From contig BLMC01000028.1 of assembly GCA_011959805.1 (NCBI GenBank), positions 1 to 33,943 of the forward strand: a stretch of 33,943 nt of DNA, written 5' to 3'. Below are positions 1 through 7,615 of the stretch, piece by piece. The DNA comes from Lachnospiraceae bacterium. Lineage in GTDB: Bacteria; Bacillota; Clostridia; Lachnospirales; Lachnospiraceae. Below the pieces are notes generated by a model. The model was not told the origin of the DNA. It saw only the letters and a list, made by a program, of their open reading frames with translations, and ran no database searches. The position numbers and the translations under genes are program-made. Each line of letters begins with the position of its first letter. Position 1 is the first letter of the stretch.

Positions 1-1021
1 CAGAAAAGAAGTAGTTTTTCTACCATATAAAGCAAGTATGTGGGACAGTCTTGAAAGTGTTTGGAAAGCTGCAGATGCAGATGAACAATGTGATGCTTAT
101 GTAATTCCGATACCATATTATAATAAAAATCCAGATGGAAGTTTCCGTGAGATGCACTATGAAGGCAATCAGTATCCGGAATATGTTCCAATTACAAGTT
201 ATGAGGATTATGATTTTGAAAATCGAAAACCAGATATTATTTATATACATAATCCATATGATAATGTAAATCTTGTAACAAGCGTACACCCGTTTTTCTT
301 TTCGGCAAACTTAAAGAAATTTACGGATAAGCTCGTTTATATTCCCTACTTTGTACTGGGTGAAATTAAACCTGACGAAGATGACAAAATACAGAGTATG
401 AAACATTTCTGTACTGTACCTGGAGTGTTCAATGCAGATAAAGTGATTGTACAGTCAGAAGATATGAAGCAGGTATATATAAAAGTGCTTTTGGAGGCGA
501 CAAACAATTATACAGAAGAAGCCAGAAAATACTGGGAAGAAAAGATATTAGGGTTAGGATCACCGAAGATTGATAAAGTGGTAGCAACCAAACGAGAAGA
601 TATAAAAGTGCCAGAGGATTGGCTAAGAATTATTCAAAAACCAGATGGAAGCTGGAAAAAGATAATATTTTATAATACAAGTGTGGCAGGGCTATTACAA
701 TACAATGAAAAGATGCTTGTAAAGATGAAATATGTCTTCAATATATTAAAGGAAAATAGAGAAGAAATTGCACTCTTATGGCGCCCTCACCCACTGATTA
801 AGGCAACCGTAGAAAGTATGCGCCCACAGCTTTGGAAGGAGTACGATCAAATTGTTAAGAAATATCGAGAAGAAGGCTGGGGAATCTATGATGATACTGC
901 GGATGTGGACAGAGCAATTATGATTAGTGATGCGTATTATGGAGATGGAAGTAGTGTGGTACAGTTGTATCAACAGACAGGAAAGCCAATTATGATGCAG
1001 AATGTGGAGATTATAAAATAA
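1..1021 (+). CDS. CDP-glycerol glycerophosphotransferase-like protein (5' partial)
   Basis: The reading frame is open from base 2, and the residues before the first ATG at 38 (RKEVVFLPYKAS) run smoothly into the conserved MWDSLESVWKAA segment. The true start therefore lies outside the window and 38 is not the start. The visible ~340 residues look like the CDP-glycerol glycerophosphotransferase family (GT-B fold), with an N-terminal half containing the PIPYY segment and a C-terminal half with WRPHPL and SDAYYGDGSSVVQLY followed by TGKPIM, the region that usually binds the CDP-alditol donor. The family transfers polyol phosphates in teichoic acid or capsule synthesis at the cytoplasmic face of the membrane. 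No membrane segment is visible. It is separated from the next operon by ~320 bp, so it probably closes an upstream transcription unit. The family is fairly sure; the substrate is unknown. Confidence 0.8.
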   Translation, partial: RKEVVFLPYKASMWDSLESVWKAADADEQCDAYVIPIPYYNKNPDGSFREMHYEGNQYPEYVPITSYEDYDFENRKPDIIYIHNPYDNVNLVTSVHPFFFSANLKKFTDKLVYIPYFVLGEIKPDEDDKIQSMKHFCTVPGVFNADKVIVQSEDMKQVYIKVLLEATNNYTEEARKYWEEKILGLGSPKIDKVVATKREDIKVPEDWLRIIQKPDGSWKKIIFYNTSVAGLLQYNEKMLVKMKYVFNILKENREEIALLWRPHPLIKATVESMRPQLWKEYDQIVKKYREEGWGIYDDTADVDRAIMISDAYYGDGSSVVQLYQQTGKPIMMQNVEIIK

Positions 1022-1345
1022 ATAAGGATAATTGATACAATAATTCCAGTTTACAACTTTTTAAAATTTATCCGACTTGCTGTTTAAAATGTAATAAATA
1101 TACACTTTATCGTCTGTAAAATACGGGAAAATTGAATATTTATCCAATGCAAAACCATAAAAATATAACTCTCACAAAAACTTGTAAACTGCTGTACAAT
1201 AATAGACCTTATCATAAATGAATGGTTGATACAAATAGTCATAAATATTATCTCAAGAAGAAAGTATGAAGAGGTTAAAATAATAGATATTTTATAATTA
1301 TTAGAGTAGAGAAAATTGTAAAATAGCTTAGAAAGGTATACAACA
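1022..1345. other. AT-rich intergenic region without a convincing gene
   Basis: This is the only gene-free stretch over 300 bases. No intact gene is seen on either strand; the short antisense frame across it has no coding character. The gap is very AT-rich and holds a TATAAT-like element near its 3' end. Just after the upstream stop, in the same frame, the translation reads DTIIPVYN, which resembles the start of a GT2 glycosyltransferase, then stops at 1085-1087. This may be a decayed gene remnant or chance. An imperfect inverted repeat at about 1026-1047 (GGATAATTG, ATA loop, CAATAATTCC) lacks an immediate T-run, so I do not call it a terminator. Confidence 0.6.
1293..1298 (+). promoter_or_regulatory. 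Candidate -10 element for the sugar-activation operon
   Basis: A perfect TATAAT lies 47 bases before the GTG start at 1346, in the only long intergenic gap. No good TTGACA-like -35 is found 16-18 bases upstream (the sequence there is near GAGGTT), and AT-rich DNA gives TATAAT often by chance. The position makes it the best promoter candidate for the long + strand operon, but this is weak evidence. Confidence 0.3.
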
Positions 1346-2440
1346 GTGAAGAATGAAATCAAAGCAATAATATTTGATATTGATGGTGTAATAACAGATG
1401 GAAAAAAGTATACAGATGGCATATCACAAGAACTAAAATCATTATCTTATAAAGATTTAGATGCACTCAAGGAATTACAGCAAAAAGGATTAATGGTAGG
1501 TTGTATATCTGGTGAGGATACCACATTCTCAAGACAAATAGCTGCCCAGTTAGATTTTTATTCTCTTGGAAGTAAAAACAAAAAAGAGATACTCGAACAG
1601 TTTAGTAATAAATATAATATACATCACACCCAAATTTGTTATATAGGTGATGGCAAATATGATATAGAGGCATTAAAGTATGCTGGTATATCAGTCTGTC
1701 CCAAAGATGCAATTCACGAAGTGAAAAAAATATCAGACATTATATTAGAAACATTTGGTGGAGAAGGATGTATTGCGGAGCTTTATGTAAAACTTCAGCA
1801 AACTGAAAGTAGAAATTTGGAGGTGCCCAAAGATGATAAGGATATTTTAGATACGATTAAACTTCGAGTTGATACACATAATCAGATAGTTGATAAAATT
1901 TCAAAGGACTCAGAACTTCTAGGTACCATAAAAACAGTATGCCACACAATTATAAATTCTTATAAGAATAATGGGCAGCTTTTTTTATGTGGAAATGGAG
2001 GAAGTGCAGCAGACGCACAACATATTGCGGCAGAACTGGTAGGAAGGTTTTATCTGGAACGAAAGGCGTATCCAGCAGAGGCCTTATCAACAAATGTATC
2101 TATTATTACAGCACTTGCAAATGATTATGATTATAACATGATTTTTGCTAGACAGATAGAAGCAAAAGGTCATAAGGGAGATGTTCTTATTGGTATTACG
2201 ACAAGTGGTAAATCCGCAAATATCCAAAATGCTTTCAGGCAGGCAAAAGATATTGGTATGTCAACTGTTTTAATGACAGGAGATATTCATGAGTGTATGC
2301 CAATAATAGAATATACAGATTATCTTATAAACATTCCTTCTAATGATACACCAAGAGTGCAAGAAGGTCATATTCTAATTGGTCATATTTTATGTGAGAT
2401 CATTGAATCAAAATTGACGGGGGAGAAGAAAGATGAGTGA
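1346..2440 (+). CDS. KdsC-type HAD phosphatase fused to GmhA-type SIS sugar-phosphate isomerase
   Basis: This is a two-domain protein of 364 residues. Residues 1-~150 are a KdsC/NeuA-C-type HAD phosphatase: FDIDGVITDG with D11 and D13, a serine in CISGE near 55, and IGDGKYD with D102. Residues ~165-360 are a SIS domain closest to phosphoheptose isomerase GmhA: CGNGGSAADAQH (215-226), E230 in AAELVGR, and Q339 and H347 in the RVQEGH region, matching the Gln, Glu and His of GmhA enzymes. GmhA converts sedoheptulose 7-phosphate to heptose 7-phosphate; KdsC-type enzymes dephosphorylate ulosonic acid phosphates. The start is GTG with a GAAAGG ribosome binding site upstream; no in-frame ATG fits better. 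The 3' end overlaps the NeuB-like gene by 8 bases, implying translational coupling. Domain families are sure; the substrate is inferred. Confidence 0.88.
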   Translation: MKNEIKAIIFDIDGVITDGKKYTDGISQELKSLSYKDLDALKELQQKGLMVGCISGEDTTFSRQIAAQLDFYSLGSKNKKEILEQFSNKYNIHHTQICYIGDGKYDIEALKYAGISVCPKDAIHEVKKISDIILETFGGEGCIAELYVKLQQTESRNLEVPKDDKDILDTIKLRVDTHNQIVDKISKDSELLGTIKTVCHTIINSYKNNGQLFLCGNGGSAADAQHIAAELVGRFYLERKAYPAEALSTNVSIITALANDYDYNMIFARQIEAKGHKGDVLIGITTSGKSANIQNAFRQAKDIGMSTVLMTGDIHECMPIIEYTDYLINIPSNDTPRVQEGHILIGHILCEIIESKLTGEKKDE

Positions 2441-3266
2441 TAAACACGTATTTGTAACGGCGGAAATAGGGATTAACCATAATGGAGATTTGAATATTGC
2501 GAAGCAGTTAATTGATTGGGCATATCTATCAGGGTGTGATGCAGTTAAGTTTCAAAAGAGGACGATAGACAAGGTATATACGCAGGAATATTTGAAAAGT
2601 TATCGAGAATCACCTTGGGGGACAACACAAAGAGAACAAAAAGAAGGTCTTGAGTTTGGAAAAGAAGAATATGACATAATTGATGCGTACTGTAAGGAGA
2701 AAAAAATAGTATGGTATGCATCTGCATGGGATATAGAAGCACAATTATTTCTGCGTCAATACGATCTTAAATATAATAAGATTGCATCGGCAATGCTTAC
2801 TAATATGGAGTTGTTACAGACAGTTGCAGAAGAGAAAAAATATACATTTATTGCAACTGGAATGAGCACATATAATGAAATTGATACAGCTATAGAGATA
2901 TTTGAAAAAAATAAATGTCCATTTGAGTTATTACATTGTAATAGTACATATCCAATGAAAAACGAGGATGCTAACTTATTGTTGATACCAATGTTAAGGG
3001 AGCGATATAAAGTTAAAGTTGGATACAGCGGGCATGAAACAGGACGTATTGTATCAACAGCAGCGGTTGCATTGGGAGCAACATCTATCGAACGTCATAT
3101 TACACTTGACCGCACAATGTATGGATCGGATCAGGCAGCATCTTTGGAAGCAGAAGATTTTCAAAGATTAGTTAAAGATATTCGTGTTATTGAGAAAGCG
3201 CTTGGAAATGGTGAAAAAGTGTTGTCGGAAGCAGAAGCAAATGTTAGAAAAAAATTAAGGGGATAG
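2433..3266 (+). CDS. NeuB-family ulosonic acid synthase lacking the SAF domain
   Basis: This is a 277-residue TIM-barrel synthase of the N-acetylneuraminate synthase family, which condenses phosphoenolpyruvate with an aldose to give a 2-keto-3-deoxy acid. Visible motifs are AEIGINHNGD near the N-terminus, VKFQKR (39-44), ATGMST (141-146), HCNSTYP (168-174), H201 in GYSGHE and H222 in ERHIT, the two metal-ligand histidines of NeuB. Family members usually run to about 340 residues with a C-terminal SAF/antifreeze-like domain; this one ends right after the barrel, at a normal stop, so that domain is missing. The start is ATG inside the end of the preceding gene with a GGGGGAG ribosome binding site. 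The next gene starts 16 bases after its stop. NeuB relatedness is sure; the substrate is unknown. Confidence 0.88.
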   Translation: MSDKHVFVTAEIGINHNGDLNIAKQLIDWAYLSGCDAVKFQKRTIDKVYTQEYLKSYRESPWGTTQREQKEGLEFGKEEYDIIDAYCKEKKIVWYASAWDIEAQLFLRQYDLKYNKIASAMLTNMELLQTVAEEKKYTFIATGMSTYNEIDTAIEIFEKNKCPFELLHCNSTYPMKNEDANLLLIPMLRERYKVKVGYSGHETGRIVSTAAVALGATSIERHITLDRTMYGSDQAASLEAEDFQRLVKDIRVIEKALGNGEKVLSEAEANVRKKLRG

Positions 3267-3281
3267 AGAGAGGATATAAGG

Positions 3282-4127
3282 GTGAAACATCAGATTGGAA
3301 TGATGCAGGGAAGACTGACGCAACCAAAGGGACGTGGAATACAATTTTTTCCTTTTGAGAACTGGGAAGAAGAGTTTCGCATCGCCAGAAAGCTTGGATT
3401 GAATGAGATTGAATTTATTTTTGATTTTGAGGATTATAAGCAAAATCCGCTATGGACAATAGATGGAGTAAATAGAATCAAAGAAATCAGAACAGAAACA
3501 GGGATACAGATTAATGCAGTTTGTTTTGATTATTTTATGCGAAGAGCTTTTTTTAAAGAAGATGTGCAACAGGTCAAAAGAATAGAAGAAAATACACAGA
3601 TAATCAAAACAATTCTTGAATCAATGAAACAGTTGCAAATTAAATTGTTAGAAATTCCGCTTGTGGATGATTCTTCTTTAAAAAGTGATAAAGAAAAGGC
3701 AGCGTTTCGAGAATGGTTATTAAAGATTATTGATTATGCGGATGAAACAATCAATATTGCGCTAGAAACTGATTTATCTCCAAAGGATTTTAAAGAATAT
3801 TTAAATTTGTTTAATCACCCAAGAGTGGGAGCAAATTATGACAGCGGAAATAGTTCTGGAATAGGTTATGATTTGTATGAGGAAGTTACCACCCTGGGAG
3901 ATTATATTTTTAATATTCATATTAAAGATAGAATTTATCAGGGAACTACAGTTTCGTTAGGAACAGGAAGTGCAGATTTTGACCGTTTATTTAAAGGATT
4001 GAGTGAAATTAAGTACAAACATAATTTTATTCTTCAGGCAGCACGCGGAGTAGAAGGAGAGGAACAAGATAATATTGTTGCTCAAATGGAATTTGTTAGT
4101 CAATATATTAAAAAATATAATATTTGA
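3282..4127 (+). CDS. TIM-barrel sugar phosphate isomerase/epimerase
   Basis: This 281-residue protein resembles the xylose isomerase-like TIM-barrel superfamily. It opens with IGMMQGRLTQPKG, typical of this group, and has regularly spaced acidic and histidine residues that usually bind a divalent metal: E in NEIEFIF, E in LLEIPLVDD, E in ALETDL, D in NYDSGNSSG and H in NIHIKDR. These suggest isomerisation or epimerisation of a sugar or sugar phosphate. The start is GTG, preceded by AGAGAGGA about 9 bases upstream. It sits between the ulosonic acid synthase and the CMP transferase, so it probably supplies or adjusts a precursor for that pathway. The exact substrate cannot be read from the sequence. 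Confidence 0.78.
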   Translation: MKHQIGMMQGRLTQPKGRGIQFFPFENWEEEFRIARKLGLNEIEFIFDFEDYKQNPLWTIDGVNRIKEIRTETGIQINAVCFDYFMRRAFFKEDVQQVKRIEENTQIIKTILESMKQLQIKLLEIPLVDDSSLKSDKEKAAFREWLLKIIDYADETINIALETDLSPKDFKEYLNLFNHPRVGANYDSGNSSGIGYDLYEEVTTLGDYIFNIHIKDRIYQGTTVSLGTGSADFDRLFKGLSEIKYKHNFILQAARGVEGEEQDNIVAQMEFVSQYIKKYNI

Positions 4128-4135
4128 AGGTTATT

Positions 4136-4909
4136 ATGATTGAAGATAAACAAAATTTTATACAAAAAATAGATAGGAATAAAGTAATAGCTTTAATACC
4201 GGCAAGAAGTGGATCTAAAGGCATTCCAAAGAAAAATATTCAGATGGTTAAAGGATATCCACTTATTGCATATTCAATAGCAGCAGGGATATTGTCAAAG
4301 TATATTGATAGAGTGATTGTATCGACGGATTCGGATGAAATTGCACAGATAGCTTTATATTATGGTGCAGAAGTTCCGTTCATACGACCGGAAAAATATT
4401 CTCAAGATAATTCTGGCGATATTGAATTTGTTGAGCATGCTATTCGTTTTATGTATGAAAATGAAGAAGTAATACCAGAATATATTGTGCATTTAAGACC
4501 AACAACACCTTTTCGTGAAGTTGAGATTGTTGATAAAGCAATTTTGGAATGCAAGTCTAATTTGGATTGCTGTTCTTTACGTTCAGCACATAAGGCAGCG
4601 GAATCACCATATAAATGGTTTTTAAAAAACCAAGATGGGTACTTTCAAAGTATAAATGAAAAGATAGACAATGACATGGCAAATGGTAGAAGACAAGCGT
4701 TTCCAGATGTGTATATACCAGACGGCTATGTAGATGTATTAAAAAGTAGTTATATTATTCAAAATAATCAGTTGCATGGACAGAATATGATAGGATTTGA
4801 ATCACCAAACTGCACAGAAATCGATACCCTTGATGAATTGGATTATATTCAGTATCAGATTGAGAAAAAAGGATCAGAGTTATATGGATATTTAAAATAC
4901 AATTTTTAG
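4136..4909 (+). CDS. CMP-ulosonic acid cytidylyltransferase (NeuA/PseF-like)
   Basis: This is a 257-residue acylneuraminate cytidylyltransferase family protein that activates an ulosonic acid with CTP. Motifs include ALIPARSGSKGIPKKN (19-34), the nucleotide-binding signature; STDSDEIA (63-70); and HLRPTTPFR, containing the conserved RP-T-P segment. The frame is open back to a TTG at 4124 that overlaps the previous stop, but ATG 4136 has a GAAGG ribosome binding site five bases upstream and is preferred. A NeuA-like HAD phosphatase tail is absent; the HAD domain of this operon is instead fused to the SIS isomerase. The product nucleotide sugar is presumably used by a transferase nearby, perhaps the protein at 11466. 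Confidence in the family is high, in the sugar low. Confidence 0.88.
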   Translation: MIEDKQNFIQKIDRNKVIALIPARSGSKGIPKKNIQMVKGYPLIAYSIAAGILSKYIDRVIVSTDSDEIAQIALYYGAEVPFIRPEKYSQDNSGDIEFVEHAIRFMYENEEVIPEYIVHLRPTTPFREVEIVDKAILECKSNLDCCSLRSAHKAAESPYKWFLKNQDGYFQSINEKIDNDMANGRRQAFPDVYIPDGYVDVLKSSYIIQNNQLHGQNMIGFESPNCTEIDTLDELDYIQYQIEKKGSELYGYLKYNF

Positions 4910-4931
4910 AGAGAGGATAACATTTATTAGG

Positions 4932-6323
4932 ATGGAAACAGAATATTTATTTCACAGAGAACCAAAACAAGTAGAACAGATTCATACAAAGAATCGTACA
5001 ATATGTACAAAAATACCAGTACCACAAAGCATGGAAATTATAGAGCGTTCAATAAAGAATGAACCATGGTCTATGAATAATCAATTGTACGCAGTGTGGG
5101 ATCATGCCGTTGATTATAGTATATATGATAAATGGGGAAATAAATGGATAGATATGTCGTCTGGTATTTTTGTTACAAATGCTGGACATGGAAATCCTGA
5201 TATGATAGAGGCGCTGGAGAAAATGATTCGTAAGCCTATGATGAATAGTTACTATTATTATTTGGAAGAGCGTTCACTATTAACAGAACAATTAGTAAAG
5301 ATGGCACCAGCAGGTATGGACAAAGCATTTTTACTTACGACTGGTGCTGAAACAACGGAATGTGCATTAAAATTATGTAGGTTACATGGAATTAAGCAGA
5401 ATCCTAAAAAGTTGGGAATGATTGCATTTGGTGGAGCATTTCATGGAAAAACTTTAGGAGCTCAAACAATGGCTGGAAAAGAATCATCATGGAAGTGGAT
5501 TGGCAATTTAGATCCATGTATTTATCATCTCCCATGTCCAACAGATGCGTTTGAGGACATGAGTCAAATCTATGATGAAGAAAAAGGAAGACTTTTATTT
5601 AAGAAAGATATACAGGAATTGGAAAAAGCGGGTGTTGACCTAGATATGATTGCGGGCGCAATTTTTGAACCCTATCAAGGATGGGCTGCTTTATTTTATC
5701 CCATAGGTTATATTAAAGCATTGCGAGAGTTTCTAAATGAGAAGAAAGCATTGCTAGTTTCTGACGAAGTACAGGCGGGTTTTGGAAGAACTGGGAAATT
5801 GTTTGGTTATGAGTATTATAATGTGAATGTTGACATTATTTGTTGTGGGAAAGCTGTCAGTGGAGCATTGCCATTATCAGCAGTTCTTAGTAGTGCGGAA
5901 ATATTGGATGTGGATGGTTCCCTCAATAGCACACATGGAGGGAGCCCTTTGCCATGTGCATCTGCATTGGCAAATTTGAAATATATAGAAGAACATCATC
6001 TTGTGGAGGAAGCAAAAAGAAAAGAGGGAATCCTATTAGAAAAATTGAATCAAATGAAGGCAAGATTTCCAGATAGAGTGAAGGCAATACATGGAATGGG
6101 TATGGCTTTTGCGGCAGTTATTGTGAAACCTGGAACAAAAGAACTAGATATAGAATTAGTAGACAGAGTTATAGAAAGGGCTTTTGAAAAAGGGGTTATG
6201 TCTATAAGGACAATGACGGGTACCATCAAAGTTGGCCCACCGCTGACAATAACAGATGATGCACTGATAGAGGCACTAGATGTTTTGATAGAGGCACTGG
6301 GTGAGGTTATTAAGGAGTCCTAG
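4932..6323 (+). CDS. Class III PLP-dependent aminotransferase
   Basis: This 463-residue class III aminotransferase (acetylornithine/4-aminobutyrate type fold) uses pyridoxal phosphate. It shows a G-A-E-TTE substrate/PLP loop near 138-143, AFHGKTLG (169-176), the aspartate-bearing SDEVQAGFGRTGK motif with D278, and the Schiff-base lysine K307 in CCGKAVSG. Most ulosonic acid pathways use DegT-type aminotransferases instead, so a class III enzyme here is unusual. It could aminate an aldehyde or keto sugar intermediate, or make an amino acid or amine decoration. The start ATG is 22 bases after the cytidylyltransferase stop, with AGAGAGGA further upstream and a weak AGG directly before the ATG. 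The enzyme class is sure; the substrate is not. Confidence 0.88.
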   Translation: METEYLFHREPKQVEQIHTKNRTICTKIPVPQSMEIIERSIKNEPWSMNNQLYAVWDHAVDYSIYDKWGNKWIDMSSGIFVTNAGHGNPDMIEALEKMIRKPMMNSYYYYLEERSLLTEQLVKMAPAGMDKAFLLTTGAETTECALKLCRLHGIKQNPKKLGMIAFGGAFHGKTLGAQTMAGKESSWKWIGNLDPCIYHLPCPTDAFEDMSQIYDEEKGRLLFKKDIQELEKAGVDLDMIAGAIFEPYQGWAALFYPIGYIKALREFLNEKKALLVSDEVQAGFGRTGKLFGYEYYNVNVDIICCGKAVSGALPLSAVLSSAEILDVDGSLNSTHGGSPLPCASALANLKYIEEHHLVEEAKRKEGILLEKLNQMKARFPDRVKAIHGMGMAFAAVIVKPGTKELDIELVDRVIERAFEKGVMSIRTMTGTIKVGPPLTITDDALIEALDVLIEALGEVIKES

Positions 6324-6329
6324 AATATT

Positions 6330-7170
6330 ATGAATAATTTAGATAATCTAAAAAGTTACGATAATGTGGAGTTCATTCAGGGACATGAGTTGTCAGAACA
6401 GGAATTACAAAATTATTGTATGATGAAATTGGAATCTGCCAAAAGCAATGTTGAATTTTTAGAACAGATGATTTTAAACCCGGGGGGGGGGTATAAAAAT
6501 ACCAGTAAATATCTGTGAAATTGGTGGTGGAAATGGAAAATTACTGTATTGTTTAGAAAAGAAAGAACTTTTAAAAAAGGGGATAAATTATGAGGTCAGC
6601 AAGAGCCGTTGTGAGCTGGCACAAAAGTTTGCACAGATTTTATCTTGTAATAAAGTTGAAAATATAAATAAGAATTTCTTAGAAGTAAGACCAGAAAAAG
6701 AAATATTTGACTGTATTATCATGGTAGATGTCGTAATGCAATTAATTTCTCCATTATATGATGCGGCAGAAAATGATACTATAGCATGGATAAAACACAG
6801 TTTGAAAAAGGGTGGGTATTTGTTTCTGGAAATAGAAGATTATTCAAAGATCATAGAGGGTGTATGTGAAGATGGTGTTCTTAGAAGGTGGGAAGAATTT
6901 CCACAGGAAGATCCATTTCAATATATGTTACAAAAAATGTCTGTTGATATAGATGGTAATTTAGTTGTTGAGAAGTGGTTTATAAGAAGAAATAGCAGTG
7001 AGCGAGAATATTTTAAGAATGTAATCCAATCTTATACAAAACAAAAAATTAAGGAACTCTTTTCCCGAAATGGTTTTGATGTGACAATCCATCTATGTGA
7101 GGATGATTTACTGTTTCAAAGTGGACGAAGTGGAAATGAAATATTTAGGGTAATAGCAAAAAAGTTATAG
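6330..7170 (+). CDS. Phase-variable SAM-dependent methyltransferase (frame OFF at G10)
   Basis: Two frames join at a run of ten G at 6482-6491. The upstream frame runs from ATG 6330 (AAGGAG at 6312-6317) through MNNLDNLKSYDNVEF to the tract, then reaches a stop after 62 codons. The other frame continues IKIPVNICEIGGGNGKLL, a clear class I methyltransferase SAM-binding motif I, and runs to 7170. Removing one G (G9) gives a single 279-residue protein, so the gene is OFF in this sequence. The downstream part also holds IFDCIIMVDVV and LKKGGYLFLEIED, later elements of the same fold. It probably methylates a sugar hydroxyl of the glycan. A sequencing indel cannot be excluded, but a ten-base G run in such AT-rich DNA is itself a classic slippage site. 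Confidence 0.82.
6482..6491 (+). repeat. Poly-G (G10) slippage tract in methyltransferase gene
   Basis: Ten consecutive G, preceded by CCC, lie inside the coding sequence just before the SAM-binding motif. With 10 G the frame is broken; with 9 (or 6, 12) it is open. The encoded glycines would fall in a loop between N-terminal helices and the first strand, where length changes are tolerable. Confidence 0.9.
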
Positions 7171-7186
7171 ATATTATGAGGAAGAT

Positions 7187-7615
7187 ATGAGGGGTATAAG
7201 ACATACAGGTATTTATGTAAATGATTTACCAAAGATGGTAGCATTTTATATGGATGTATTTGATTTAAAGATTGCTGTGCATCAAAAGGAGAGCGGAACC
7301 TATACAGACACTATTTTTCAAGAGCACAGTGTTGAAATAGAGGTTTTTAAACTTAGTTTTGAGGATCAAACAATGATTGAGCTGATTCAGTATGCTCATC
7401 AGAATACGTTGCCTAATTGGCAAGAAAAAATATATGAATGTGGAAAAATGCATATAGCGATTACCATAGATTCTGCTGAAGAAATGTATTATAAGTTAAA
7501 AAATAGACATTGTGAACTGTTGTCAAAGCCTTGTATGTCTTCCGATGGAAAAGCAAAGGTATTTTTTGCAAGGGATTTGGAAGGTAATTATTTGGAACTT
7601 GTGGAGGAACAGTGA
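7187..7615 (+). CDS. VOC-family (glyoxalase/epimerase-like) protein
   Basis: This 142-residue protein of the vicinal oxygen chelate family has two beta-alpha-beta-beta-beta repeats: GIRHTGIYVNDLPKMVAFY near the N-terminus and MHIAITI through LEGNYLELVEEQ near the C-terminus. Candidate metal ligands are H6 in RHTGI, the E of MIELIQ, H in KMHIAI and E in YLELVE, as in glyoxalase I and methylmalonyl-CoA epimerase. A small-molecule lyase, isomerase or epimerase acting on a sugar or acyl intermediate is plausible. It starts at an ATG 16 bases after the upstream methyltransferase and its stop overlaps the start of the next methyltransferase, so it is flanked on both sides by phase-variable genes. 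No specific substrate can be assigned. Confidence 0.75.
   Translation: MRGIRHTGIYVNDLPKMVAFYMDVFDLKIAVHQKESGTYTDTIFQEHSVEIEVFKLSFEDQTMIELIQYAHQNTLPNWQEKIYECGKMHIAITIDSAEEMYYKLKNRHCELLSKPCMSSDGKAKVFFARDLEGNYLELVEEQ

Noticed and set aside
1026..1047. Rho-independent terminator after the first gene
   Set aside because: The inverted repeat is imperfect and AT-rich, and the nearest T-run is about ten bases downstream rather than adjacent.
1084..1422. Antisense frame of 112 codons across the intergenic gap
   Set aside because: It is rich in Ile, Phe and Ser from AT-rich sequence, has no recognisable motif, and runs into the start of the well-supported HAD-SIS gene.
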